A DNA stretch of 64,000 bases from Corallococcus macrosporus (GTDB lineage Bacteria > Myxococcota > Myxococcia > Myxococcales > Myxococcaceae). Of the stretch, positions 44,598 to 55,336 are shown one piece after another (within the stretch, counting starts at the first letter, position 1; every line of letters begins with the position of its first letter). The stretch lies in NCBI RefSeq assembly GCF_017302985.1, contig NZ_JAFIMU010000007.1, positions 2,991,001 through 3,055,000 of the forward strand. The letters are read 5' to 3'. Below the pieces are notes generated by a model. The model did no database searches, was not told where the DNA came from, and saw only the letters and a list, made by a program, of their open reading frames with translations. The translations under genes were made by a program, and so were the position numbers.

Positions 44598-46277
44598 ATG
44601 CGCTTCCGCCTGACCCTGACGACCCTCGTCTGCGCCACCGGGATGCTTGCTGGCACCGTCGGCTGTACCGGCAAGGTCGAACCCGCGCCCGCGACAGCCG
44701 CGCCTCCGGGCACGTCCAGCCCACCCATCGTCACGCCGCCCCAGCGGCCCCAGCCGCCCGCCGACGCGGGCACGAGCCCCGGTGTGGACGGTGGTGCCAC
44801 CCCAGATGCCGGTGTCACGCCGACGGATCCGCCCGCGGACCCGGTGGACCCCCCGCCCACGGAGCCGCAGGAGCCGGAGCCTCCGCCTCCCGCCGAATCG
44901 CAGTACACGCGCGTGCTCTGGGTGTCCCCCAGCGGCAACGACTCCGCGGCGGGCACGCAGGCGCTGCCCCTGCGCACGGTGGCGCGCGCGCTGTCGCTGG
45001 TGAAGCCCGGTGAAGCCGTGTTCCTCCTGTCCGGCACGTGGCGTGAGCCCGTGCAGTTGACGGAGCGCGGGGGCACGGCCTCGAAGCCGCTGACGCTGAG
45101 GGCCGCGCCGGGCGCCACGGCCACCCTCAAGGGCGGCTCCATTGGCAGGACGGCGCTGGTGGACGTGAGCGGCGCGTACTGGAACCTCCAGGGGCTCACG
45201 GTGGACGTGGGCGGCGAGCGCACGTTCGCGGTGATGTGGCGCGGCGCGGGCGCGCACCACGGCGTGCTCAAGGACAGCGTCCTGAAGAACGGCACGGAGG
45301 GCTCGGGCGTCTACGTGACGGACAAGGCGCACGACGTCCTCATCGAGAACAACGACATCTCCCACTTCGACCAGGGCGAGGTGGACAGCCACGGCGTCAC
45401 GGTGCAGACCTCCGCGAGCAACGTGGTGGTGCGCGGCAATGACATCCACCACAACTCCGGCGACGGCGTGCAGTGCCTGGGGCCGGAGGGCGGCGCCACC
45501 AACCCGGGCACGCCGTTCGACAACCTGCTGGTGGAGGACAACCGGCTGCACGACAACCGGGAGAACGGCGCGGACATCAAGACGTGCACCCGCGTCACGC
45601 TGCGCGGCAACACCGTCTACAACCACCGCGCCGTGTCCACCGCAGCGGGCGAGGGCATCATCGTCCACATGTCCCCGTCCGACGTCACGCTGGAGGACAA
45701 CGTCTTCTACGCCAACGCGCGCGCCATCCAGATTGGCGGCAACCGCGAGGGGGCGCCTCCCACGCGCGTCATCCTCCGCCGCAATGTCATCCACGACGGC
45801 CTGGGCGAAGCCGAAGGCGAGGAGGGCACCGGCATCCGCGTGGACGCGTCCGTGGACGTGAAGGTGCAGCACAACACCGTGTGGAACCTGAGCGGTGCGT
45901 GCCTCATCTTCGGCGCGGGCTCCAACGGCTCCAGCCAGGGCCTGGACGTGCGCAACAACATCTTCGCTGGCTGCGGCACCGCCGCGCGCGCGGGCTCCGG
46001 CCGGAGCGGCGCGGTGGTGGACGGCAACCTGTACTTCCGCAGCGGCGGCGCGGTGTCCTTCCACCTGGATGGCGCCACCGTGAGCTTGGCGGACTGGCGC
46101 TCGAAGGCCGGCCTGGACAAGCGCTCCCAGGAGCGCGCCCCCGGCTTCGTGGACACCGGCGCGGACGACTACCAGCTGGCGGCGCAGTCCCCCGCGCGCG
46201 AGGCGGGCCTGTCCCTGGGGCTGCCCTTCTGCGGCGCGGCGCCGGACCAGGGCGCGTTCGAGTCAGGCTGCCCCTGA
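44598..46277 (+). CDS. Right-handed parallel beta-helix lipoprotein
   Basis: 559 residues from the ATG at 44598. The leader ends with a lipobox (GTVGC). A Pro-rich linker (~25-100) follows. Residues ~110-500 show the pectate-lyase/parallel-beta-helix pattern: SPSGNDSAAGTQALPLRTVARAL, then regular short strands with Asn/Asp ladders (VLIENNDISHF, VVVRGNDIHHNSGDGVQ, VTLRGNTVYNH, VTLEDNVFYAN). The tail (APGFVDTGADDYQLAAQSPAREAG) is the usual end of surface DUF1565-like beta-helix proteins. It may bind or cleave an acidic polysaccharide. No catalytic triad identified. Confidence 0.82.
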   Translation: MRFRLTLTTLVCATGMLAGTVGCTGKVEPAPATAAPPGTSSPPIVTPPQRPQPPADAGTSPGVDGGATPDAGVTPTDPPADPVDPPPTEPQEPEPPPPAESQYTRVLWVSPSGNDSAAGTQALPLRTVARALSLVKPGEAVFLLSGTWREPVQLTERGGTASKPLTLRAAPGATATLKGGSIGRTALVDVSGAYWNLQGLTVDVGGERTFAVMWRGAGAHHGVLKDSVLKNGTEGSGVYVTDKAHDVLIENNDISHFDQGEVDSHGVTVQTSASNVVVRGNDIHHNSGDGVQCLGPEGGATNPGTPFDNLLVEDNRLHDNRENGADIKTCTRVTLRGNTVYNHRAVSTAAGEGIIVHMSPSDVTLEDNVFYANARAIQIGGNREGAPPTRVILRRNVIHDGLGEAEGEEGTGIRVDASVDVKVQHNTVWNLSGACLIFGAGSNGSSQGLDVRNNIFAGCGTAARAGSGRSGAVVDGNLYFRSGGAVSFHLDGATVSLADWRSKAGLDKRSQERAPGFVDTGADDYQLAAQSPAREAGLSLGLPFCGAAPDQGAFESGCP

Positions 46278-46293
46278 CCCCCGGGGTTGTGTA

Positions 46294-46320
46294 GACTCCG
46301 GGGCCCCTCGCTCCGGAGTC
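46294..46320 (+). promoter_or_regulatory. Inverted repeat just upstream of the two-kinase operon
   Basis: GACTCCGG (46294-46301) and CCGGAGTC (46313-46320) are perfect 8-bp arms around 11 nt. The element ends 10 nt before the kinase GTG at 46331 and starts 16 nt after the beta-helix stop. It could end transcription of the upstream gene, act as an operator, or fold in the leader and hide the kinase ribosome binding site. Confidence 0.45.
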
Positions 46321-46330
46321 CTGCGCCCCC

Positions 46331-48278
46331 GTGTCGGCCCCGTCGGAACCCGCCTTCGGCATCGTCCTGGTCCCCCCGGGGTCGGTGGCCCGAGAACCCC
46401 TGAACGCCTGCGCGGAACGCGCGGGCCTGCGCGTGGTGGACGACCCGGACGACGCCTCGCTGGCGCTGGTGGACCTCACCGCGCCCGGCTGCGGCCCCGC
46501 CGTGGTGGAGCTGCTCACGTCCCTCAACGGGCCGCACCTCACGCTCATCGCGGTGGTGTCCCCGGAGCCGCGCGGCTTCGCCGCCGTGGACACGCTGCGC
46601 CCCGCGGACATCGTCACGCACCAGGGGCTGCCGCACGAGCTCACCTGGCGCCTGCAGCGCGCCGCGGAGCGCCACCGCGAGCGCGAGGAGCAGGCCCGCA
46701 GCCAGACGGACCTGGCGCTGCTCCTGGAGCTCACCGCCGACTACGCGGAGAGCTCCGACGTGGAAGCGCTCCTGCACGGCGTGACGCGGCGCCTGGCGGA
46801 GCAGCTGGACATCGCGCGCGCCACGCTGGTGATGGTGGGCGGCGGCGTGGACGAGGGCGTCATCGTCGCCGCCAGCGACGACCCGGGCATGAAGGACCTG
46901 CGCATCGACCTGGCGCGCTATCCCGAAATCCGTGAGGTCGTGCGCACCGGCAAGCCCGTCGTGATGCAGGAGGCCGCCACGCACCCGCTGCTGGGCGACC
47001 TGGAGCGCCGGGCCGTGGCCGCGCGAGGCATCCACGCCATCGCCGCGCTGCCCCTGCCCATCCGAGGCCAGGTGCGCGGCGTGCTGCTGTTGCGCGCGGC
47101 CGGACGCCGGCGCGCGTTCAGCACGCGCGAAATCGACTTCCTCACCACGGTGGCCCACGCCACGGCGGTGGCGCTGCGCAGCGCCTCGGTGCTCCAGTCC
47201 GTGCAGACGGCGCGGCTGGCCGCGGAGGAGAAGGCCGCGTCCTTCAAGCCCTACCAGCTCTTCTTCGCCCACGTGAGCGAGGGCGTGGCCATCCTCGACG
47301 ACGAGGCCGCCGTGCTGTCGCTCAACCCCGCGGGCGCGCAGATGCTGGACACGTCCGCCGGCGAGGCGCGGGGCAAGCACCTGAATCAAATCACGCAGCC
47401 GGTGGACGACGGCGTGCTGATGGAGCTGGTGACGTCCGCGTCGCGCGGCGAGGCGCGCATGGGCGTGGACGTGGTGGTGCGCACGCCCGCGGGCCGGTGC
47501 CTCACGCTGTCCATGTCCGCCGCGCCGCTGCGTGACGAGGACGCGGCCACCATCCTGTCCTTCCGCGACGTGACGCACGCGCGCAAGCTGGAGGACGAGC
47601 TGCGCAACACGAAGGACTTCCTGGAGCGGCTCATCGACTCGTCGGTGGACGCCATCATCGCGGCCGACCTGAAGGGGCGCATCATCCTCTTCAACAAGGG
47701 CGCGGAGGCCATGTGCGGCTACACCGCGCAGGAGGCCCAGGAGAAGCTCAACGCGCTCCAGCTCTACCCGCCCGGCGTCGCCCAGCGCATCATGGCCCAG
47801 CTGCGCGGGCCGGACCTGGGCGGCAAGGGACGGCTGTCGCTCACGCGCCAGGAGCTGATGCACCGCTCCGGCGAGCGCGTGCCCGTGAACATGACGGCCT
47901 CCATCGTCTACGAGGGCGGCCGCGAGTCCTTCACCGTGGGCATCTTCACGGACCTCCGGGACCGCGTGCAGCTGGAGCGCAAGCTGTCCGACGTGGAGAC
48001 GCGGCTGGAGGAGAGCGAGAAGAACGCCGTCATCGTCGCGCTCGCCGGCACCGCGGCCCATGAGCTCAACCAGCCCCTCACCTCCGTGATGGGCTACGCG
48101 GAGCTGCTCAAGCGCAAGCTCAAGGAGGAGGACTTCGCCTTCAGGCCGGTGGACATCATCTACCGCGAGGCGGAGCGCATGGCGGAGATCGTCCGGAAGA
48201 TCGGGAAGATCACTCGCTTCGAGGTGAAGTCGTACGTGGGGGCGCAGCAGATCCTCGACTTGGACAAGGCCAGCTCCC

Positions 48279-48289
<11 letters not shown>
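46331..48289 (+). CDS. GAF/PAS sensor protein with HisKA domain but no HATPase domain
   Basis: 652 residues from a GTG at 46331. Order: a receiver-like but motif-poor segment (~1-110), a GAF domain (~135-300, RATLVMVGGGVDEGVIVAAS), PAS 1 (~310-420), PAS 2 (~430-545, NKGAEAMCGYTAQEAQ), and a dimerisation HisKA helix with H577 in TAAHELNQPLTSVMGY. Only 75 residues follow H577; the N, G1 and G2 boxes of the ATP-binding domain are absent. The protein stops naturally and no frameshift is apparent. The downstream complete kinase overlaps it by 11 nt, so trans-phosphorylation within a heterodimer is a likely explanation. Confidence 0.82.
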
Positions 48290-50201
<1,912 letters not shown>

Positions 50202-50216
50202 GCGGCGGGCGGCGCC

Positions 50217-51080
50217 TCAGCCCTCGCCGCCCTCGTCGTCCAGCTCGCGCCGGAACTCCTCGTTCGTGAGCAGGCCCTTGCGCGCCATGATGCGCATGAG
50301 CGCCCAGAAGCGGCGCTCCAGCTCCTCCAGCCGGTCCGGCTCCTCGCGCGCCGCCTGGCCGAAGAGGTAGTCCAGGTCGTCCAGGACGCCGCCTCCGGAC
50401 GACGGCGCCTTCGCCTTGCCCTTGTCCCCCGCGCCCGCGCCGCCGCGCTTGCGCTTCGCCTGCTCCTCGCGCTCGCGGATGAGGTCCGCCAGCGACGTGC
50501 GCTGCGTCTTCTCCGCCGCCGGCAGCTCCTCGCCGACGATGACCTCCTCGTCGTCCTCCTCCACGGCGGGGCGCGCGGGAGCCGGAGCGGGTCTTGCAGG
50601 CGGACGCGCCGGGGCAGGGCGGGGGCCCGTGGCCACGGGGACCTTGTGGTAGTAGCGCAGGATGGCGCCGCGCACCGCGGACAGCGCCGTCACCCGGCCG
50701 CTGACCTTCAGGCCGCTGGTGAACTCAATCTCCTCGATGGCGGTGATGTTCAGCGGATCCGCCATGGCCACCACCAGCTGGCGCCGGCCGCCCACGTTCT
50801 CCAGCGCGTAGGGGAACAGGTCGTGCTGTTCGCAGAAGCGCGCACGCAAGAGGTGCACCGCCGCCCAGTCCGGGGTGATCGCCGCCAGGTCCACCTGCGG
50901 CATCCCCAGGGCCTCACTGAGCGCCTGGGCGAGCGTGGCCTCCGTGATGGCGCCCTGCCCGATGAGCGTCACCCCCAGCCGCTGCCGCGTCTGTCGTTGC
51001 GCCGCGAGCCCCGCCTCCAGTTGGGCGGGGGTGATCGCGCCGCGTTCCACCAGCAGCTCACCAATGCGCTTCCTGGCCAT
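50217..51080 (-). CDS. MshEN (GspE N-terminal)-domain protein, divergent from aglRQS
   Basis: 287 residues from the ATG at 51080 (GGGGAAACC precedes it). Residues 1-~60 hold two repeated MshEN half-motifs: RIGELLVERGAITPAQLE and RLGVTLIGQGAITEATLA, each with the Arg-Gly, hydrophobic and Gly-x-Ile pattern through which MshE-type domains bind c-di-GMP. The rest of the GspE_N region extends to ~residue 150. Then comes a Pro/Ala linker, an acidic patch and a helical C-terminus (LEELERRFWALMRIMARKG). It lacks the ATPase core of GspE/PilB. Predicted c-di-GMP-responsive adaptor. Its promoter region is shared with aglRQS. Confidence 0.78.
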   Translation of the reverse strand: MARKRIGELLVERGAITPAQLEAGLAAQRQTRQRLGVTLIGQGAITEATLAQALSEALGMPQVDLAAITPDWAAVHLLRARFCEQHDLFPYALENVGGRRQLVVAMADPLNITAIEEIEFTSGLKVSGRVTALSAVRGAILRYYHKVPVATGPRPAPARPPARPAPAPARPAVEEDDEEVIVGEELPAAEKTQRTSLADLIREREEQAKRKRGGAGAGDKGKAKAPSSGGGVLDDLDYLFGQAAREEPDRLEELERRFWALMRIMARKGLLTNEEFRRELDDEGGEG

Positions 51081-51121
51081 GGTTTCCCCGCCTAGCACGG
51101 CACCCGAAGGTGCCCAAATCG

Positions 51122-51138
51122 CTGGCACGCCTGTTGCG
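51122..51138 (+). promoter_or_regulatory. Near-consensus sigma-54 (-24/-12) promoter
   Basis: CTGGCACG-CCTG-TTGC matches the YTGGCACG-N4-TTGC consensus at all core positions, with GG at 51124-51125 and GC at 51136-51137 exactly 12 bp apart. The base after TTGC is G rather than A/T. It points toward aglR and would start transcription near 51149, giving a ~245-nt leader. sigma-54 promoters are common in myxobacterial motility and development genes. Confidence 0.6.
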
Positions 51139-51201
51139 CAAGCGGCTGGAAAGGGCCTGTCGTGTACCCTGGGAAGCGACTTGGCAAGCCGCGAGCCAAC
51201 G

Positions 51202-51303
51202 CAAAATTCCTGTGAGATTTCAGTAACTAACGCTGAGGGTGCCTGCCTTGACACGCCTGGGAGCGGTTCCTAGACTCGGCGCCACCGTGATCCAAAATTC
51301 CTG
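51202..51303 (+). repeat. 11-bp direct repeat flanking the sigma-70 promoter
   Basis: CAAAATTCCTG occurs at 51202-51212 and again at 51293-51303, both AT-rich within a GC-rich genome. The copies are 91 bp apart (~8.7 helical turns), one on either side of the sigma-70-type promoter, an arrangement compatible with looping by a bound regulator. Confidence 0.6.
51248..51276 (+). promoter_or_regulatory. Near-consensus sigma-70 promoter for aglRQS
   Basis: TTGACA at 51248-51253, a 17-bp spacer and TAGACT at 51271-51276. The -35 is perfect and the -10 keeps the first T, the A at position 2 and the last T of TATAAT. The start would be near 51283, with a ~112-nt leader to the aglR ATG at 51395. Confidence 0.7.
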
Positions 51304-51394
51304 CTTCTGACCTGGGTGGATGTCCACCCGGCCGGTCGCAGTGCGGAGGGGCCCGCTAGCGCGTGCCGCTCCGCCCATCTGGAGGCATTCCGTG

Positions 51395-52132
51395 ATGAAC
51401 CTGGGGTTTGTAGCCAATCTGTCCGTCCTCGCCAACGCCGGCGGAAGCAATGAGACCTTCCTGCAGGAGCTGGGGCGCCGCTGGGAGTCCGGTCAGGCCG
51501 GCATGTACCCCATCGCGGTCTGTCTGGTGATCGCGCTCTCCATCATCATCGAGCGCAGCATCGTCCTGTTCGGCAAGGCCTCCATCAACAAGGAGGGCTT
51601 CCTGCGCGGCCTGAAGAAGCACATCTACGCGGGCGACCTGGACAAGGCCATCAACTACGTGGCGGGCCAGAAGAGCACCCCGCTGACCAACGTCATCAAG
51701 GCCGGCCTGATGAACGTGCCGAAGGGCCAGGAAGAGGTCCAGGCGGCGCTCGACGAGGCCAGCCTGCGTGAGACGCCCCGCCTGGAGGCGCGCACGGGCT
51801 ACCTGGCGATGCTCGGCAACGCGGCGATGCTCGCGGGCCTCCTGGGGACGGTGAACGGTCTCATCACCTGCTTCGAGGCGGTGGCGAACGTGAACCCGGC
51901 CGACAAGGCCACCATTCTGGCGAACGGCATCTCTGAAGCCATGAACTGCACGGGCTTCGGTCTGCTCACGGCCATCCCGGCGCTGATCGCCTTCTCCGTG
52001 CTGATGGGCCGCACCCAGGGCCTCATCAACGACATCAACGAGACCAGCGTCTCCGTGCTGAACCTCATCGTCGCCAACCGCGACAAGTTCAAGAACCTGA
52101 ACATTCCGGCCTCCGCCCACGCCGAGGAGTAG
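51395..52132 (+). CDS. aglR: AglR, TolQ/ExbB/MotA-like proton channel subunit
   Basis: 245 residues from the ATG at 51395 (GGAGGC at 51381-51386; the frame is open further upstream). One N-terminal helix (MYPIAVCLVIALSIIIERSIVL) is followed, after a cytoplasmic loop, by two further helices (LGNAAMLAGLLGTVNGLITCF, NCTGFGLLTAIPALIAFSVLM), the MotA/TolQ/ExbB signature. Followed by two TolR-like genes, the composition seen in the M. xanthus aglR-aglQ-aglS cluster, whose products form the proton-driven gliding motor. Distinguishing Agl from a paralogous Tol/Exb system rests on this gene order and should be treated as likely, not proven. Confidence 0.85.
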   Translation: MNLGFVANLSVLANAGGSNETFLQELGRRWESGQAGMYPIAVCLVIALSIIIERSIVLFGKASINKEGFLRGLKKHIYAGDLDKAINYVAGQKSTPLTNVIKAGLMNVPKGQEEVQAALDEASLRETPRLEARTGYLAMLGNAAMLAGLLGTVNGLITCFEAVANVNPADKATILANGISEAMNCTGFGLLTAIPALIAFSVLMGRTQGLINDINETSVSVLNLIVANRDKFKNLNIPASAHAEE

Positions 52133-52269
52133 TCGCTCCTCGGCGGTACGCGGTGGACGTGGAACCTGGAGCACTGGCGCGCTGTCTGTGGGAAGCGCGT
52201 CATCCTTCGCAGTCTTCTTGAAACGTCGTTCGTGCGCGAAGAGCGCGGTAGGGTTGGGAGGTAGTCGCC

Positions 52270-52758
52270 ATGGCCGGCGGAATGGACCTGGGCACCGGTG
52301 GAAAGGGTGGCAAGAAGCCGCTCGATACCGCCATCAACATGGTGCCCTTCATCGACCTGATGGCAGTGACCATCAGCTTCCTCATCATGACGGCGGTCTG
52401 GACCCAGATTGGCCGTCTCCAGGTGTCGCAGGCCGGCGGGGCCTCCACGGACGAGCAGCAGGAGGAGGAGAAGACCAAGACGGTCCAGCTCACCCTCCTG
52501 GTGTCCGCCACGGAGATGCGCCTCACCGCCGACCAGAGCGCCTTCGACCCCATTCCCCTCACCCGGGATGACAAGGGCCGGCCGGACCTGACCAAGCTGG
52601 TGGCGCGCTTCAAGGAGTTGAAGGCGCAGCTGCCGGACCAGTCCGCCATCACCCTTCAGACCGAGGACATGGTCCGTTACGAGGACCTGGTCCGCATCAT
52701 CGACGAGTGCATCGGCTCCGGGTTGCCCCAGGTGTCGGTCTCCGCGGCGATGGGCTAA
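52270..52758 (+). CDS. aglQ: AglQ, TolR/ExbD/MotB-like subunit
   Basis: 162 residues from the ATG at 52270. A short basic N-terminus is followed by one membrane helix starting at NMVPFIDLMAVTISFLIM; D29 in PFIDL is at the place of the ion-carrying Asp of TolR/ExbD/AglQ (AglQ D28 in M. xanthus, from memory). The periplasmic part is short (~110 residues), ending in the ExbD-like fold VRIIDECIGSGLPQVSVSA. It lacks a peptidoglycan-binding OmpA domain, as known Agl proteins do. 137 bp lie between aglR and aglQ, and 18 bp between aglQ and aglS. Confidence 0.85.
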   Translation: MAGGMDLGTGGKGGKKPLDTAINMVPFIDLMAVTISFLIMTAVWTQIGRLQVSQAGGASTDEQQEEEKTKTVQLTLLVSATEMRLTADQSAFDPIPLTRDDKGRPDLTKLVARFKELKAQLPDQSAITLQTEDMVRYEDLVRIIDECIGSGLPQVSVSAAMG

Positions 52759-52776
52759 CAGGAGAGCACCCAAGCC

Positions 52777-53355
52777 ATGGGCATCAAGGTTCCCGGTAAG
52801 CGGTACGGCAAGCGGCTGGAGCACTCCAAGGTCTTCGGCCACGGCGGTCACGGCAAGAAGAACGGCAACGCCGACCTGCTCATCACCCCGCTCGTCGACA
52901 TGTTCGTCATCATCGTGCTCTTCCTCATCGCGAACTTCTCCGCGACGGGCGAGGTGCTGATGATGACCAAGGACATCGTCCTTCCCGAAGCGGTCAACGT
53001 GAAGGAAGTGGAGATGCACCCGGTGGTGATGGTGTCCAACGACCAGGTCAGCGTGTCGGGCACCATCGTGGGCCGGGTGGAGGACCTCACCAAGGACGAG
53101 TACCTCAACATCCCCGCGCTGGAAGAGAAGCTGCGGGACATGAAGAAGCAGTTCGAGGACCTGCACTCCATGGCCGGCGGTGGCGAGACCTTCAAGGGCG
53201 ACGTCAACATCCAGGCCAACAAGGACGTCCAGTTCAAGGTCATCAAGCGGGTGATGTTCAGCTGCGCCACGGCCGGCTACGGCAACATCAACTTCGCCGT
53301 CATCCAGGCCGGTGGCGCCGCCGCCGGTGAGAAGACGGCCGCCGTCACCCCGTAA
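52777..53355 (+). CDS. aglS: AglS, second TolR/ExbD-like subunit
   Basis: 192 residues from the ATG at 52777 (AGGAGA upstream). A ~30-residue basic cytoplasmic head (KRYGKRLEHSKVFGHGGHGKK) precedes the membrane helix ADLLITPLVDMFVIIVLFLI, in which D41 is the probable ion-carrying residue. The periplasmic domain (~135 residues) has the TolR/ExbD-like end VIKRVMFSCATAGYGNINFAVIQ. Two different TolR subunits with one TolQ subunit is the Agl arrangement. Its stop is followed by a strong terminator. Confidence 0.85.
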   Translation: MGIKVPGKRYGKRLEHSKVFGHGGHGKKNGNADLLITPLVDMFVIIVLFLIANFSATGEVLMMTKDIVLPEAVNVKEVEMHPVVMVSNDQVSVSGTIVGRVEDLTKDEYLNIPALEEKLRDMKKQFEDLHSMAGGGETFKGDVNIQANKDVQFKVIKRVMFSCATAGYGNINFAVIQAGGAAAGEKTAAVTP

Positions 53356-53407
53356 CAGGCTTCGCGGCGGATCCCGGCCGGTTCCGGGGTCCGCGCTTCA
53401 CCCAAAG

Positions 53408-53444
53408 ACGCCCTGACCCTCCGTGGGTCGGGGCGTTCGCGTTT
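53408..53444 (+). terminator. Rho-independent terminator of the aglRQS operon
   Basis: ACGCCCTGACCC (53408-53419) pairs with GGGTCGGGGCGT (53425-53436) with one G-U, around a 5-nt loop, followed by TCGCGTTTC. It sits 52 bp after the aglS stop. The stem is strong; the U-tract is short. Confidence 0.75.
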
Positions 53445-53462
53445 CTGCTAGAGAAGCGCCCC

Positions 53463-54122
53463 ATGCTCCTGCGCGCCGTGCTCTTCGACCTGGATGGGAC
53501 GCTGGTGGACTCGCTGGGGGACATCGCCACGGCGATGAACCACGCCCTCACACAGCACGGCCTGCCGCCGCACCCGGAGGCCGCCTACCTGCGCTTCGTG
53601 GGAGAAGGCGTGGCGAAGCTCGCGGAGCGGGCCACCGGCGGCGCGGCGCCTGAAGTCCAGGGGCAGGTGCTGTCCACGTACCACGCCTACTACGACGCCC
53701 ACCTGTTCGACCGCACGCGCGCCTACCCGGGCGTGGAGGACGCGCTCGTGGCGCTGGCGGCGGACGGCGTGCGGCTGGGCGTGCTCAGCAACAAGTCCGA
53801 CGACTTCGTGAAGCGGCTTGCGGCGCGGCTGCTGCCGGCGGTGCGCTTCACGGCCGTGTACGGCGAGCGGCCGGGCATCCCTCGCAAGCCGGATCCCACC
53901 GCCGCGCTGGCGCTGGCGGCGGAGCTGGGCGCGCCGCCGGCCGCGTGCGGCTTCGTGGGGGACACCTCCGTGGACATGGACACCGCGAAGGCCGCGGGCA
54001 TGTACGGCGTGGGCGTCACCTGGGGCTTCCGCACCGCGGAGGAGCTGCACGCGCACGGGGCGCGCGCGGTGGTCTCCTCGGCGGGCGGGCTGCTGGACGC
54101 GCTGAGGTCCGCGGGGGCCTGA
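53463..54122 (+). CDS. gph: HAD-family phosphatase (phosphoglycolate phosphatase-like)
   Basis: 219 residues from the ATG at 53463. HAD motif I LFDLDGTLVDS (D9, D11), a helical cap (~15-85), motif II LGVLSNKSD, motif III lysine in IPRKPDP and motif IV GFVGDTSVDMDTAKAAG. The architecture is that of Gph, which removes 2-phosphoglycolate, but related phosphatases look the same. It ends on the base next to the convergent desaturase stop (no gap). It sits directly after the aglRQS terminator, so it is not part of that operon. Confidence 0.85.
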   Translation: MLLRAVLFDLDGTLVDSLGDIATAMNHALTQHGLPPHPEAAYLRFVGEGVAKLAERATGGAAPEVQGQVLSTYHAYYDAHLFDRTRAYPGVEDALVALAADGVRLGVLSNKSDDFVKRLAARLLPAVRFTAVYGERPGIPRKPDPTAALALAAELGAPPAACGFVGDTSVDMDTAKAAGMYGVGVTWGFRTAEELHAHGARAVVSSAGGLLDALRSAGA

Positions 54123-55256
54123 TCAGGCGGCCACGGCGAGGTCCGGCTTCGGCTGCTCGGGGATGGCGTCCGCGGCGGGCGGACGGCCCAGCAGCTTGAG
54201 CATCCGGTAGTGCGACGCCACGGCGCCGCGGAAGGTCACCGCCTCGATGTAGGGCAGGCCATGCTCCTGGGCGGTGGCCTTCACGATCTCGCTCAGCGCC
54301 GGGTAGTGGATGCTGCACACCTTGGGGAACAGGTGGTGCTCCACCTGGAAGTTGAGGCCGCCCACGTACCAGCTCAGCAGGCGGTTCTTGCGGGCGAAGT
54401 TCGCGGTGGTGCGCAGCTGGTGCACCATCCACGCGTCCTCCACCTTGCCGTCGGTGTCCGGCACGGGGTACTCCGCGTCCTCCACCACGTGGGCCAGCTG
54501 GAAGACGATGCCCAGGATGAAGCCCGCCGTCAGGTGCATGGCCAGCTGCCCCACCACGAACTGCCACCAGGTGATGTCCAGCACCAGCCACGGAATCACC
54601 AGCGTCCAGCCGTAGTACACGGCCTTCATCGCCAGCAGGCGGGCCCACTCGGCCGGCGCGTGCTTCTTGCCCTTGTAGGGGCCCAGGTCCTTCTGGAAGA
54701 AGTACTTGTAGTCCTTCGCGAACACCCAGAAGACCGTGGTGAACGAGTACGCGGTGAACGCGTACAGGTGCTGGAAGCGGTGGTACGGCTTCCACTCGCT
54801 GTGCGGCGACAGCCGCAGCTGCGGGCTCACCGTCAGGTCCTCGTCCATGCCCTGGATGTTGGTGTACGTGTGGTGCAGGACGTTGTGGGTGATGCGCCAC
54901 ATGTAGCTGTTCGCGCCGATGAGGTCGAACGCGAAGCCCACCACGGCGTTCACCTTCGCGTTGTCGCTGTAGGAACCGTGCACGCCGTCATGGCCGATGC
55001 AGAACCCGATGCCCGCGATGGCCACACCCATCAGCACCGCCAGGGCCAGCATGCCCCAGGCGTTGAAGTGGCCGCTGAGCAGCAGGCCGTAGACGCCCGC
55101 GGTGAAGCCCAGGATGGACAGGGCCTTCACGTACATGGCCTTGTTGGCCCGCTGCGAAAGGTTCCGGGTCTCGAAGTATTCGGAGACGCGTCGCTTCAGG
55201 TCCTCCGCGAAGGAGGCATCGCGCTGGCCAAAGGTCACACGGGTTGGGTTTGTCAC
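54123..55256 (-). CDS. Acyl-lipid/acyl-CoA fatty acid desaturase
   Basis: 377 residues from the GTG at 55256 (chosen because VTNPTRVTFGQRDASF fits the family start; an ATG at 55313 would add 19 unlikely residues). The three His boxes of membrane front-end/linoleoyl-type desaturases are present: H89 DGVH (box 1), THNVLHHTYTN (~123-133), and QVEHH (Q304-H308) in the third box, where the Gln start is typical of delta-5/delta-6 type enzymes. Four to six membrane helices. It adds double bonds with O2 and electron donors, adjusting membrane fluidity. Divergent from the cold-shock gene. Confidence 0.87.
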   Translation of the reverse strand: MTNPTRVTFGQRDASFAEDLKRRVSEYFETRNLSQRANKAMYVKALSILGFTAGVYGLLLSGHFNAWGMLALAVLMGVAIAGIGFCIGHDGVHGSYSDNAKVNAVVGFAFDLIGANSYMWRITHNVLHHTYTNIQGMDEDLTVSPQLRLSPHSEWKPYHRFQHLYAFTAYSFTTVFWVFAKDYKYFFQKDLGPYKGKKHAPAEWARLLAMKAVYYGWTLVIPWLVLDITWWQFVVGQLAMHLTAGFILGIVFQLAHVVEDAEYPVPDTDGKVEDAWMVHQLRTTANFARKNRLLSWYVGGLNFQVEHHLFPKVCSIHYPALSEIVKATAQEHGLPYIEAVTFRGAVASHYRMLKLLGRPPAADAIPEQPKPDLAVAA

Positions 55257-55336
55257 TGGGAGGGACGCCTCACGATTGGGGCTGCAGGGGTGATTCCGGT
55301 ACGGGGCATCCACGATAGGACACGTCCGGCTGGAAG

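Larger units (their letters stand above)
51081..51394. promoter_or_regulatory. Shared intergenic control region of the MshEN gene and aglRQS
   Basis: 314 bp between divergent starts (51080 minus, 51395 plus). Read toward aglR it contains a sigma-54-type site (51122-51138), then the first CAAAATTCCTG (51202-51212), a sigma-70-type promoter (51248-51276), and the second CAAAATTCCTG (51293-51303), followed by a GGAGGC ribosome binding site at 51381. The stretch 51195-51260 is AT-richer than its surroundings. No gene is seen within it. Confidence 0.65.
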
